Of a DNA stretch of 64,000 nt, positions 8,077 through 18,132 are shown piece by piece (position 1 is the stretch's first letter; the number at the start of each line of letters is the position of its first letter). The notes under the pieces are model-generated. The model was not told the origin of the DNA. It worked only from the letters and a program-made list of their open reading frames with translations, and ran no database searches. The position numbers and the translations under genes are program-made. Source of the DNA: CAJBNH01 sp964447285 (GTDB lineage Bacteria; Myxococcota_A; UBA9042); NCBI GenBank assembly GCA_964447285.1, contig CAYURO010000007.1, forward strand, positions 62,001-126,000, written 5' to 3'.

Positions 8077-10586
8077 TATAAACCTCTATGGGGGCCGAAC
8101 TTTCTGCGAATGACCAGCAACCCGCCCGCCGCGAGCAGCAGCCACAGGGTCACCGGTCCTGTGACGCGCGAGCCGTGGGACACGGTGCAACCGCTTGACG
8201 AAGTTTCGGTGTTGGCGGCGGGTGGCGAGACGTCTCCCCCCGACTCCGGCGAACTGACACCGTCTGCATCGGACCAGGTCTCGGTTGCCATATCCTGCGC
8301 AGTGTCGGGCAGTTCCACGACTTCAGAGTCGGCGTCCGTCACAGTCTCCTCGGTCACATCCAGCTGATCCTCCGCGTCGGCACCCGCGTCGGGGTCTGGG
8401 TCCGGGTCGGGGCTCTGCGGGGCCAGACACGCGGTCAGGTCGTCGTCCCAATCGGCGCCCCCCAGAGCGAGCAACAGCGCGCCACCACCAAAGCCCATCA
8501 TCGGGATGGCACCGTCGAACTGCCCGGCCGTAGCCCCTTGAGTTGCCAGCAATTCCGGCAAAATGCCACCGCCAGCCAGTGCCACGTCCATCGCCCTTTG
8601 CCGCAGCGGCGCCGCCCAGGGATGCACCTGTCCCAGCGCCGCACGCCGGTCCATCCAGCGCAGCAGGCGCAAGTCGATGAAGAGCCACTCCTTGCTGTCG
8701 TACTCACCGCCGTCGTCGTTGCGGAAGAAGCCGGGACCGCCTCCCGCTGCCAGCTTCTCCTGCCACAACGCCAGGGTTGCGTCCGCCACGGCACCGACCG
8801 GGTTCAACTGCCCGTCCAGAAAGGCTTCCACAGCCGCAGCATCGACGGCGCTGACCTGTGACTCCTCCAGATTGCCCAGCAGCGCGCCGTTGGTGCCGAC
8901 GAGCTTGGTCTGGATCGCGTTGCGGATGCCCTGCGCGGCCTTGCGGTACTTCGCGGCATCGTCGCCCTGCCCGACCACCTTCGCCAGCGCCGCCGCGCCG
9001 CACAGCCCGCGCACGGCCGTCTGGCTGGTATAGGCGAAGTGCTTCTGCTTGCCGTTCCAGTGCACCTCCCAAATGCTCGAATCGGGTTTGATCAGACCGG
9101 TTCCGTCCGCGAACTGGACCAGCAATTCGGCGGCTCCGTCGCGCAGGTCCGGCCAGGCCATCTGCAGCCAAATCAGGTCGTTCGAGGCTTGCACATACCG
9201 CGCCGCCTGCCACAGCACCAAGCCGAAGCCATCGAACTCGATGTTGGGGCCGTCCTGATTGTGGTCCGACTCCTCCAGACCGCCGCCGAAGTAGCGGGTG
9301 GGAGAAATCAGATACGGTGCGCCCACTTCCGCCTGATAGCCGCCCGTTTGGCCCGCCAGCAGGAAGTCCAGCACCGCGCGTGCCTCGTCGGGATAGCCTG
9401 CTGCCGTCAATGCCACCGCTGCGTAGGCTTGGTCGCGCGGCCACGTGTAGTTCCACATCCCGGGCGGCAGGCTCGCCACGATCTGCCCGTTCGGCGTCTG
9501 GTTCGCGTGCGGCGGTCCGGTGTTCGGTTCCCGTACCTGGCCCATTCGAAGCTGCGTGAGCGCCCGGCGAGCCACAAATTCCTCTTGCAGCGTAAGCGTT
9601 TGGGGCAGCTTGGCCTTGCCCTGCCACGCCTGCCACTCGGCCAATTCGTCTTGCAGCACGCCCAGCGCCGTCCGTCCCGCCAGCCAGAGGTCGGCCTGCA
9701 GGGTCAGCGCGTCCGCCGTCGCGTTCTCGCCGTACAGCACCAACACGCCCAAGGTCCGCTCTGCCCCCGGCGCCAGCGTCAGGTCCGCCCACTGCATGCC
9801 CGCGACCCGGTCGGCACCCACGCTGGACACCGCATCTGTCGAGAACGCTTGGTTCTTCTGGAACTTGTCCCACGGATTCCAGACATCCAGCCCGGTCGGC
9901 GAGTCCGGTCCCGACGGCGTCCGATTGCCCCCACCGTCCAGCGCCCGATACAGCAGCGCATGGGAGCTCTGCGGCGACTTCTCGTACAGGGCGTGCGGCG
10001 AGACCTGCAGGATCTGCTCAGCCTGCTCCCCGGCCTCTGGTGTTCCCGGCCCCACGTGCGCGTTCAGCAGCAGCCCCAGGTCAATCTTCTTCTGTGTCGA
10101 AGCGGTGTTGCGCACGACCGCCACCAGCACCATCGCCCGCCGGGCCAATGTCTGCGGGGCAAAGGCGTGCGTCTGCAGCAGCACGCCGTCCTGAACCCGC
10201 ACATCGCGCACGATGCCGGTGGTGCCGACATAGCCGAACACGGCCTCGTCCGCGACACAAGCCTTTCCTTCCGGGCACTTGGCAAACGGCGCCGGATGCG
10301 GCAACGCGGTGGCCCACACACCCTGCCCGCCCGATGACCGCAGCCCGAAGTAGGCGTCGTACAGCACGTCGGTCGTCGTCTCGGTGGGCGAGCGATGGCG
10401 GTACAGGTGCAGGAAGAAGTCGCGCACGCGTCCCGTCGCCTGGTCCACGACGACGGCGGCGTGGCCGTTGGTGGTCGTGCGAAGGCCATACGCTTGTACG
10501 GGAGGCAGGCCGGCGTGCGCGGGCAACGCAAGCGAAGCGGCCATCCAGACCAGCGGGAGAATCAGGAACTTCGGGGGGATGCGCAT
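8076..10586 (-). CDS. Glycoside hydrolase family 15 glucoamylase-like protein with MYXO-CTERM tail
   Basis: 836 residues. A Sec signal peptide ends around PAHAG, followed by an N-terminal beta-sandwich-like region and an (alpha/alpha)6 GH15 domain (about residues 300-720). The GH15 region carries NYTWPRDQAYA and IWEVHWNGKQKHFAYTS, whose Glu is a candidate general acid. Such enzymes release glucose from alpha-glucans or trehalose. After the enzyme there is an acidic Asp/Glu/Thr stalk (about 60 residues). The tail is SGC, a hydrophobic helix and IRRK, the layout of MYXO-CTERM sorting signals processed for surface anchoring. ATG at 10586 gives the signal peptide; the frame continues upstream only across htpG in the wrong phase. 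It couples to the SUMF1 lipoprotein by TAATG. Confidence 0.85.
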   Translation of the reverse strand: MRIPPKFLILPLVWMAASLALPAHAGLPPVQAYGLRTTTNGHAAVVVDQATGRVRDFFLHLYRHRSPTETTTDVLYDAYFGLRSSGGQGVWATALPHPAPFAKCPEGKACVADEAVFGYVGTTGIVRDVRVQDGVLLQTHAFAPQTLARRAMVLVAVVRNTASTQKKIDLGLLLNAHVGPGTPEAGEQAEQILQVSPHALYEKSPQSSHALLYRALDGGGNRTPSGPDSPTGLDVWNPWDKFQKNQAFSTDAVSSVGADRVAGMQWADLTLAPGAERTLGVLVLYGENATADALTLQADLWLAGRTALGVLQDELAEWQAWQGKAKLPQTLTLQEEFVARRALTQLRMGQVREPNTGPPHANQTPNGQIVASLPPGMWNYTWPRDQAYAAVALTAAGYPDEARAVLDFLLAGQTGGYQAEVGAPYLISPTRYFGGGLEESDHNQDGPNIEFDGFGLVLWQAARYVQASNDLIWLQMAWPDLRDGAAELLVQFADGTGLIKPDSSIWEVHWNGKQKHFAYTSQTAVRGLCGAAALAKVVGQGDDAAKYRKAAQGIRNAIQTKLVGTNGALLGNLEESQVSAVDAAAVEAFLDGQLNPVGAVADATLALWQEKLAAGGGPGFFRNDDGGEYDSKEWLFIDLRLLRWMDRRAALGQVHPWAAPLRQRAMDVALAGGGILPELLATQGATAGQFDGAIPMMGFGGGALLLALGGADWDDDLTACLAPQSPDPDPDPDAGADAEDQLDVTEETVTDADSEVVELPDTAQDMATETWSDADGVSSPESGGDVSPPAANTETSSSGCTVSHGSRVTGPVTLWLLLAAGGLLVIRRKFGPHRGL

Positions 10587-10633
10587 GTCGGCAGGCCTTG
10601 GGGCGGTCTGCCGGTACGGTACTTCGGCGGAGG

Positions 10634-12622
10634 CTAGCGGGCCACCGCTGCCGCCATCGCATCCGCCACGCGACGGGCGAATCGCGCGGGATTCTTCAGC
10701 GGCGCACCCTCGGCCAGTAGCGCTTGGTCCAACAGCATCTCTGCGTAGTCCTTCAGCTTTTCTTCCGATCCCTCGCGGCCGGCCAGGTCCTGCAGCCCGC
10801 GAATCGCCGGGTGCGTGGCGTTGATCTCCATCAGCCGCTTCTGCGCTGGCACCGACTGTCCCATCGACTGCATCAGGCGCGCCAAGTGCGGGCTCAGCGC
10901 CTGCTCGTCGGACACCAGACACACGGCCGAGTCGGTCAGGCGGCTCGACACGCGCACGTCCGACACGTCGTCCTTCAGCAACTCCTTCAGCTTGGTGGTC
11001 AGCAGCGTCAGATCGCCAGCTTCCTCTTGGGGTTTGGCGTCGTCGCCCTGTGCCTCGGGCAGCTCGTCCAGCTGGCCGCGCGCCGCCGACTTCAGGGGCT
11101 TGTCCCCGAAAATATCCAGCGTGCCGACCATGATCTCGTCCACGGGGTCGCCCAGCAGAATCACCTCGACGCCGCGCTTGCGGAACACCTCTAGCTGCGG
11201 CGCCTGCCCCAGGATCTCGCGGTTGTCTCCGGTCAGGTAGTACAGCGCCTTCTGCCCTTCCTTGGCCCGCTCGGCGATCTCCTTCAGGGTGAACAGTCCG
11301 GGTCCGTGGGTCGACGCCACCAGCACCAGGTCGGCCAGCTTGTCCTTGACCATCGGGTCGTAGTGGAAGCCCTCCTTCAGCGCGGGGCCAAACTCGGTCC
11401 ACAGGGTTTCATAGCGTGGACGGTCCTTTGCCTGCAGATCCTTCAAGTAACTGATCACTTTGTTCGTCAGGTGCTTGCGGATCACCGCCACCAGCCGGTC
11501 CTGCTGAATCACCTCGCGCGACATGTTCAGCGGCAGGTCCGACGAGTCGACCAGCCCCTTCACGAAGCGCAGGTACTCCGGGATCAGCTCCTTGACCTCT
11601 TCGCTGATGAACACGCGCTTGATGTACAGCTGCAGCCCGCGCCGCTGCTCGCGCGAGTACAGGTCGAACGGCGCCTTGGACGGGATGTACAGCAGCGCCG
11701 TGTACTCTTGCGTGCCCTCGACGTGCAGGTGGATGACCTCGGACGGGTCGGTCCAGTCGTGCGTCACGTGCTTGTAGAACTCGTCGTACTCCGTGCGCTC
11801 GATGCCCGCCGCCGGGCGGGTCCACAGCGCCTTCATCGAGTTCAGCGTGTCGGTCTCGACCGTCTTCGTGGGGGTGCCGCCCTCGATCACCTTGCCGTCG
11901 GCGTCGCGCTCGACCTCGATGCGCTCGCGGTCCATGACGATCGGAAACGCGATGAAGTCGCTGTACTTCTTGACGATCTGCCGCAGCACCCATGGGTCGG
12001 CGTAGTCCTGGTCGTTGCGGGCGTCGTCGCCAGCGGTGGCGATGTTGTCAGTCGCCTCGTCCTCGTCGTCGCCGTGCTCCTTGGTGGGGCGCAGGAACAG
12101 GGTCACGGTCGTGCCGCGCTCGCGGGGGGGCAGGCGCTCGATCGTGTACTGGCCGTCGCCCGTGGATTCCCAGCGAATCGCTTCGGGTTCTCCGGCCTTC
12201 TGCGTCTCGAGCACCACCTTGCGCGCCACCATGAAGGCGCTGTAGAAGCCGACGCCGAACTGGCCGATCAGCTCCGGGATGGCCGTGTCGGCCGACGCCG
12301 TGCGCAGCTTCTCGGCATAGGCCTCGGACCCTGACTTGGCGATCGTGCCGATGTGCTCGACCACCTCGTCGTGCGACATGCCGATGCCGTTGTCGATGAT
12401 CGTCAGCGTGCGGTTGTCGGCGTCGGGCACCAGCTTGATGCGGTGCTCCGCGGTCGCCAGCTCCGGGTTGGTCAGCGCCTCAAACCGAACCTTGTCGATG
12501 GCGTCCGACGCGTTCGACAGCAGCTCGCGCAGGAAGATCTCTTTGTGCGAGTAGATGCTGTGGATCATCAGGTCCAGCAGCTTGCGGGTATGCGCTTGGA
12601 AGGCGCGGGTCTCGACAGTCAT
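10634..12622 (-). CDS. htpG: Hsp90-family chaperone HtpG
   Basis: 662-residue ATP-dependent chaperone, slightly longer than the E. coli protein (624). The GHKL ATPase domain shows FLRELLSNASDAIDK, DNGIGM and GQFGVGFYSAFM. The middle domain contains RGVVDSSDLPLN-like text, here GLVDSSDLPLNMSREV, and a dimerisation domain follows. An acidic insertion (residues around 210-235, rich in Asp/Glu) sits at the junction between the N-terminal and middle domains, as in eukaryotic linkers but shorter. ATG at 12622 has GAGAGG upstream; the in-frame extension to 12745 crosses the promoter-like block. It stands alone between the DAG-kinase-like gene and the glucoamylase gene. Confidence 0.97.
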   Translation of the reverse strand: MTVETRAFQAHTRKLLDLMIHSIYSHKEIFLRELLSNASDAIDKVRFEALTNPELATAEHRIKLVPDADNRTLTIIDNGIGMSHDEVVEHIGTIAKSGSEAYAEKLRTASADTAIPELIGQFGVGFYSAFMVARKVVLETQKAGEPEAIRWESTGDGQYTIERLPPRERGTTVTLFLRPTKEHGDDEDEATDNIATAGDDARNDQDYADPWVLRQIVKKYSDFIAFPIVMDRERIEVERDADGKVIEGGTPTKTVETDTLNSMKALWTRPAAGIERTEYDEFYKHVTHDWTDPSEVIHLHVEGTQEYTALLYIPSKAPFDLYSREQRRGLQLYIKRVFISEEVKELIPEYLRFVKGLVDSSDLPLNMSREVIQQDRLVAVIRKHLTNKVISYLKDLQAKDRPRYETLWTEFGPALKEGFHYDPMVKDKLADLVLVASTHGPGLFTLKEIAERAKEGQKALYYLTGDNREILGQAPQLEVFRKRGVEVILLGDPVDEIMVGTLDIFGDKPLKSAARGQLDELPEAQGDDAKPQEEAGDLTLLTTKLKELLKDDVSDVRVSSRLTDSAVCLVSDEQALSPHLARLMQSMGQSVPAQKRLMEINATHPAIRGLQDLAGREGSEEKLKDYAEMLLDQALLAEGAPLKNPARFARRVADAMAAAVAR

Positions 12623-12701
12623 GCGGATTGCCTCTCTGGTCTGGGGATGTCGCGGTCGGCAAGCGCGGCAATTGGCGGCGCGCGTCGCAGAAGCCACGGC
12701 A

Positions 12702-12733
12702 ACGAAAGGCGGCGGACGGCGGGTGTCAAGGCG
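12702..12733 (-). promoter_or_regulatory. Putative heat-shock promoter of htpG
   Basis: On the minus strand CGCCTTGACACCC is followed after 11 bases by CCTTTCGT. The same 13-base upstream element and the same spacing to CCTACCTT occur before groES at 16857-16888. The CCTTGA plus downstream CC-rich element is reminiscent of sigma-32-type promoters, while TTGACA also fits sigma-70. The predicted leader is about 70-75 bases. Confidence 0.5.
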
Positions 12734-12820
12734 TCCAGAGGCCACGCACCGCAGCTATCACGGCTGCGCAGGTGTTGCGTGGGGCGGACACGCGGGCCTT
12801 CTGACCGTTTGCGTGAGCCG

Positions 12821-13750
12821 TCAGATCGCGACAAGCAGCGCCCGATGCATCACGCGGAACGATGCCGGAGCGTGTCCCAGCAGCTCACCGTCCGCCTCGA
12901 CCAACATCGGCACCTGGCCGGGCGCCGGCGTCAGCGTCAGGGTGCGCGCAGTGCCGGTCGAGACGCCGGCGTGCTCGTGCATCCGGCCGGAATACGCCGC
13001 AAGACCTGCCCGGATCGAGCGAATCGGCCCCAAATCGCCGATCGACACGAGGTCGAGCACCCCGTCGTCCAGTTGGGCTTGGGGTGCGGGGTTCATGCCC
13101 CCCCCTTGGTAACGACCGTTGCAGATCGCAAGGTTGCGCATTCTTCGGGTCTCAGAGACACCGTCGTCCACCTGCAACTCGACCTCCCACGGCGCGATGC
13201 GAAAGGCTCTGACGACGCCGTAGGCCACGAACGGAAAGCCGCCGCCGATGCCCTTGAAGCCGCGGTTGACGGTCTGCACCAAGTCGCCCGCCTGCCCCAC
13301 GGACGCGATGTTGATCGAGATCGCCTTTCGCTCGCCCTGTTCCGTAGTTGCCGTGCAGGCGATGACGTCGATGGCAACGCCCGGACTTGCCACCAGCCGC
13401 TCCAGGTCGGCCTCCAGACTCTCGCCCAACCCAAACGACCGCACGAGGTCGCTGCCTGTGCCGCTCGACAGCAAGCCCAGCACCGCGTCGGGGGCCAGCG
13501 GCTGCTGCGTCTCTGGGTCGAAGAAGCCGTTGGCGACCTCGTGATGCGTGCCGTCGCCGCCGATGCTGATGACGCGCCGGACGCCCGACCGCAGGGCCTG
13601 TCGCACAATACGCGTGGCCTCGTGGGGACCGTGGGTCAAGTGGATCTCGCACGGGCCCAGCCGCGCGAGCACGGTGTCCTGCATGATGGCCCACGCGCGA
13701 CCGGTACGCCCCCCTCTCGACGCCGGATTGACGACGACAAGCGTTTGCAT
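12821..13750 (-). CDS. Diacylglycerol kinase family lipid kinase (DAGKc domain)
   Basis: 309 residues. The N-terminal DAGK catalytic domain starts at the first residues (LVVVNPASRGG) and contains the nucleotide-binding SIGGDGTHHEVANG and SSGTGSDLVRSFG. A C-terminal beta-sandwich follows, with ICNGRYQGGGM, LDDGVLDLV and VEADGE, as in DgkB/YegS-type lipid kinases. It likely phosphorylates a membrane lipid such as diacylglycerol, or sphingoid bases; the substrate cannot be read from sequence. ATG at 13750 has GGAGGGGAG upstream and begins exactly at the family's first strand. It lies 75 bases after ridA and before the htpG promoter block. Confidence 0.88.
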   Translation of the reverse strand: MQTLVVVNPASRGGRTGRAWAIMQDTVLARLGPCEIHLTHGPHEATRIVRQALRSGVRRVISIGGDGTHHEVANGFFDPETQQPLAPDAVLGLLSSGTGSDLVRSFGLGESLEADLERLVASPGVAIDVIACTATTEQGERKAISINIASVGQAGDLVQTVNRGFKGIGGGFPFVAYGVVRAFRIAPWEVELQVDDGVSETRRMRNLAICNGRYQGGGMNPAPQAQLDDGVLDLVSIGDLGPIRSIRAGLAAYSGRMHEHAGVSTGTARTLTLTPAPGQVPMLVEADGELLGHAPASFRVMHRALLVAI

Positions 13751-13825
13751 CTCCCCTCCGATGCTAGCGAATTCACCCTTGATGACCTGGGTCCCCCAAC
13801 CCCGGTCGATCGCCACGTCGTCGCG

Positions 13826-14215
13826 TCACGGAATGACGGCCACCGCGTCGATCTCGATCTGGACGTCACGCGGCAGCCGGCCCACCTCTACCGTGGCGCG
13901 GGCCGGGTACGGCGGCGTCAGATAGCTGGCGTACACCTCGTTCACGTGTGCGAAGTCAGCAAGATCGCGCAGGAAGATCGATGTCTTCACCACGTGTTCG
14001 AAGTCACCGCCCGCCGCCCGCAGCACGGCCTGCAGATTGCGCATGACCTGATGGGTCTGGTCCTTCACGTCGCCCGCCACCGGGGCACCGGTCGCAGGAT
14101 CGATCGGGATCTGCCCGCTCAAGAACACGAAGCGCCCCTGACCGGCGCGAATGGCCTGGCTGTAGGGTCCGATGGCCGCGGGGGCCAAGGTCGTCTGGAT
14201 GGGTTCGTTGCTCAC
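13826..14215 (-). CDS. ridA: RidA family enamine/imine deaminase
   Basis: 129 residues, the normal length. RidA trimers hydrolyse reactive 2-aminoacrylate and related imines from PLP enzymes. It shows GPYSQAI, FLSGQIPIDP, a VKTSIFLRD strand, and PARATVEVGRLP with the conserved Arg that binds the substrate carboxylate, then IEIDAVAV. The start is GTG at 14215. The preceding gene stops three bases earlier, so the two are translated as a pair. Confidence 0.95.
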   Translation of the reverse strand: MSNEPIQTTLAPAAIGPYSQAIRAGQGRFVFLSGQIPIDPATGAPVAGDVKDQTHQVMRNLQAVLRAAGGDFEHVVKTSIFLRDLADFAHVNEVYASYLTPPYPARATVEVGRLPRDVQIEIDAVAVIP

Positions 14216-14218
14216 GGT

Positions 14219-14596
14219 TCACCGTCGGTTGCCCAGGTCGTCGGCATCGCGCCCGTCGCCCCAGATGTCTTCGTAATCCACGTCGTGAAAGACCCGGTCG
14301 GGGTCACGGCGGTCGCGCGCCGCCTCCTGGTAGCCGTCCCAGGCCTTCTGGACCAGAGCATCGGCGTCCGCGGCGGCCACGAACTGGGCCTCAACGTGCC
14401 ACTTGGACAGATTGAAGTCCACATGGCTGATGGTGTCGGGGTCGATGTGGGACTCGCGCAGCCATTGCAGCACGGTCTCGGGCGAGGCACCGCAAGTCCT
14501 TGCCACATCTGACAAGTTGCGAAACCGGTAGGTGCCCTGAGCGTCCAGCCCCAGGTGATACAGCGCGAACAGTTCCTTGGGCGCGGGTCGGGCCAT
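14219..14596 (-). CDS. Conserved hypothetical protein, possible winged-helix fold
   Basis: 125 residues from ATG 14596 (AAGG just upstream; a longer form from 14683 is possible). I do not recognise the family. The N-terminal half reads as a helix-turn-helix-like segment (LSDVARTCGASPETVLQWL), consistent with a small DNA-binding or adaptor module. The C-terminus is acidic (DVDYEDIWGDGRDADD). The gene ends three bases before the ridA start, so both are probably cotranscribed. There is no signal peptide or membrane segment. Confidence 0.65.
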   Translation of the reverse strand: MARPAPKELFALYHLGLDAQGTYRFRNLSDVARTCGASPETVLQWLRESHIDPDTISHVDFNLSKWHVEAQFVAAADADALVQKAWDGYQEAARDRRDPDRVFHDVDYEDIWGDGRDADDLGNRR

Positions 14597-14702
14597 CGGC
14601 CTTGGGTCTCCGGGCGGAAAGCCGCCAAAACAGCGACGGGCGGTCGAACCCCGGAATCCCGAGAGCACAACCGCCCGCCGCAAGAACCGCAGTGCGGAAG
14701 CG

Positions 14703-16364
<1,662 letters not shown>

Positions 16365-16423
16365 TTTGCTTTCTCCCTTCTATGGTTGCTTGCGTTCGTC
16401 CGGGGTGCGCGCAGTCCTGGGCT

Positions 16424-16711
16424 CTAGTCGAGCACGGCCAGGATCTCGTCTTCGCGCATCACCAGATAGGTCGTGCCTTCGAGCTTGACTTCGCTGCCGG
16501 CGTACTTGCCGAACAGCACGCGCTCGCCGCCCTTGAGCTCGAGCGGGACGATGACACCGTCCTCTGTCGCGCGGCCGGTGCCGACGGAGACCACGGTCCC
16601 CTCTTGCCGCTTCTCTTGGGCCGCGTCGGGCAGCAGGATGCCACCGGGAGACACGGACTCGCCCTCAGAGCGGGTGACGACGATGCGGTCGAATAGCGGT
16701 TTGATCTGCAT
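16424..16711 (-). CDS. groES: Co-chaperonin GroES (10 kDa)
   Basis: 95 residues from ATG 16711 (AAGGAAAG upstream). The sequence begins MQIKPLFDRIVV and contains the mobile-loop region GGILLPDAAQEKRQEG and the roof loop region, ending VMREDEILAVLD. It forms the heptameric lid of GroEL and is the first gene of the groES-groEL operon. Confidence 0.98.
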   Translation of the reverse strand: MQIKPLFDRIVVTRSEGESVSPGGILLPDAAQEKRQEGTVVSVGTGRATEDGVIVPLELKGGERVLFGKYAGSEVKLEGTTYLVMREDEILAVLD

Positions 16712-16856
16712 GGATGACTTTCCTTGGCGCTGGGTCCAACCGAAGTGGCGTCTGGCCGCGTTCCGGCGGGCCATTCGCTTGCCGCCGTGCGGCGACGAGG
16801 TCGTTCGGTGGGGTCGATGTCCGGTTTGCCGTCGCGGTCGCCGCAACAGCGCCGTC

Positions 16857-16888
16857 AAGGTAGGAGGCGACCTCAGGGTGTCAAGGCG
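16857..16888 (-). promoter_or_regulatory. Putative heat-shock promoter of groES-groEL
   Basis: On the minus strand CGCCTTGACACCC, 11 bases, then CCTACCTT. The first element is identical over 13 bases to that upstream of htpG, with identical spacing to a similar second element. The leader to the groES ATG would be about 140 bases. Confidence 0.5.
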
Positions 16889-16903
16889 CACACCCGCGCT
16901 GTG

Positions 16904-17860
16904 TCAGTCGCCACCGCGCCGAAGCGCCAGCAACACCCACGCATACCGCATCGCGTGGTTCGACACCGCCAGCACTGCGCACGCAACGACAAGGCCGGTG
17001 TCGCGCCCCAGCAGCAGGTCGGCCATCACCACCAAACCCGGCGCCACCAGTCCCACGACGGTCGTCGCCGCCGCCAGCGAGTGCCCTCTCTCGAGCAGCG
17101 CGATCCGTAACCCCACCTTGCGCATCCGATCCATGCGTCGCCGCGACCCTCGCAGCAGCCAGGCCGACCACAGCAGTGTGTGCGCGCAGGCCGTCGTCAC
17201 GGCAGCACCCATCGCATTCTTCAGGTCCAAGCCCATCGCGCCCGACGCAAACGCGATCAGCACCAGCAGCCCCAGACCACCCAACATGCCGTGACCGGTC
17301 GCTTGGAACAGTTGAGCCACCGGCATGGGCGCGCCGCCGTCGACCGCCGCGATCGCCCGCAACCCCAAGGCCGCCAGCAGGGGCACCGCCGCACCCAAAC
17401 TCGCTGTCGCCATGACGATGAATCCTGCCGTGTCCAAAGCGCCCGGATACGAAGGGAGATCCGTAGCGCTCTCTTGCGACACCAGTGCAAGAGCCAGCCA
17501 CCCGAGCACGCTGGTGACCGCTCCCAACGCAACCACGGGGCGAAACGTCCGAGGCAAGGCTGCGGGCCGCCTTCCCGATCCGCCCAACCCCAGATGCCGC
17601 CCCAGAAGCGCGACACCCACGCCGCACGCCAGCAGTCCCGCGGAAGCTGCCAGCGCCGGGCGCACGAGCCCCGTGGCCAGAGAGCCCTGCAGAAGGACCG
17701 CAAGCGTCGTGGAGATCAGGGTGCCGGCCCCCAGACCCAACAGGCTGTGTTCGCTGGCGATCAGGCCGGCCCGCGCATAGATCTCGTCGGGGGGGGCACC
17801 CAGCTGCGCGCGAACCGCATCGCCGGGGTCTGTGGGGGTGCGGGGGCGTTCGTCCACCAT
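16904..17860 (-). CDS. Polytopic membrane protein of unknown function
   Basis: 318 residues from ATG 17860 (GAGGGTCCTG upstream). After a hydrophilic N-terminus of about 35 residues there are roughly seven to eight hydrophobic segments with small residues (Gly/Ala/Leu), for example GTLISTTLAVLLQGSLATGL and LVVMADLLLGRDTGLVVACA, separated by short Arg-rich loops. I recognise no transporter or enzyme signature. It begins 8 bases after the stop of the 52-residue membrane protein, so they look like one unit. It could be a conserved integral membrane protein of a myxobacterial family. Function not inferable. Confidence 0.7.
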   Translation of the reverse strand: MVDERPRTPTDPGDAVRAQLGAPPDEIYARAGLIASEHSLLGLGAGTLISTTLAVLLQGSLATGLVRPALAASAGLLACGVGVALLGRHLGLGGSGRRPAALPRTFRPVVALGAVTSVLGWLALALVSQESATDLPSYPGALDTAGFIVMATASLGAAVPLLAALGLRAIAAVDGGAPMPVAQLFQATGHGMLGGLGLLVLIAFASGAMGLDLKNAMGAAVTTACAHTLLWSAWLLRGSRRRMDRMRKVGLRIALLERGHSLAAATTVVGLVAPGLVVMADLLLGRDTGLVVACAVLAVSNHAMRYAWVLLALRRGGD

Positions 17861-17868
17861 CAGGACCC

Positions 17869-18027
17869 TCAGTTCAGGATCGACAGTCCCCAAGCGACTG
17901 CAGCGACTTGCACCACGGCGATCGCCACCGCCGCGACCCAGGTCCGCGCCGAGGGCCGTCCGTCCAGTGCGCCAGCGTGACCCTGCCGCAGCGACTGTCC
18001 CCATTCGCGCACCAGTTGCCAGCGCAT
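17869..18027 (-). CDS. Small single-span membrane protein (52 aa)
   Basis: A short frame from ATG 18027 with a strong GAGGGGG ribosome site 5 bases upstream. It encodes a charged N-terminus (about 28 residues) and one hydrophobic helix from WVAAVAIAVVQVAAVAWGL to the end. The gene stops 8 bases before the start of the polytopic membrane protein, supporting joint translation and possibly a partner role. No family recognised. The evidence is the ribosome site, the spacing and the transmembrane segment only. Confidence 0.5.
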   Translation of the reverse strand: MRWQLVREWGQSLRQGHAGALDGRPSARTWVAAVAIAVVQVAAVAWGLSILN

Positions 18028-18132
18028 CGGCCCCCTCGTCTGCCGTTCCGGCGGGTTCGAACGGAGCTTGGCACGTTCACCGGGGTCGTGCAAAGTGAAC
18101 GGGTGCCGTCCGCCGGCCCCTGAGGTGCCCCC

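Noticed and set aside
10587..11402. N-terminal extension of the glucoamylase across the 3' end of htpG
   Set aside because: That stretch is HtpG coding sequence in another phase; the signal peptide starts at 10586.
12353..14512. A long plus-strand frame opposite htpG, the lipid kinase and ridA
   Set aside because: It spans three well-supported minus-strand genes and the htpG promoter block and has no coherent domain.
16712..16903. CIRCE element (HrcA operator) before groES
   Set aside because: No TTAGCACTC-N9-GAGTGCTAA-like inverted repeat is present in this region.
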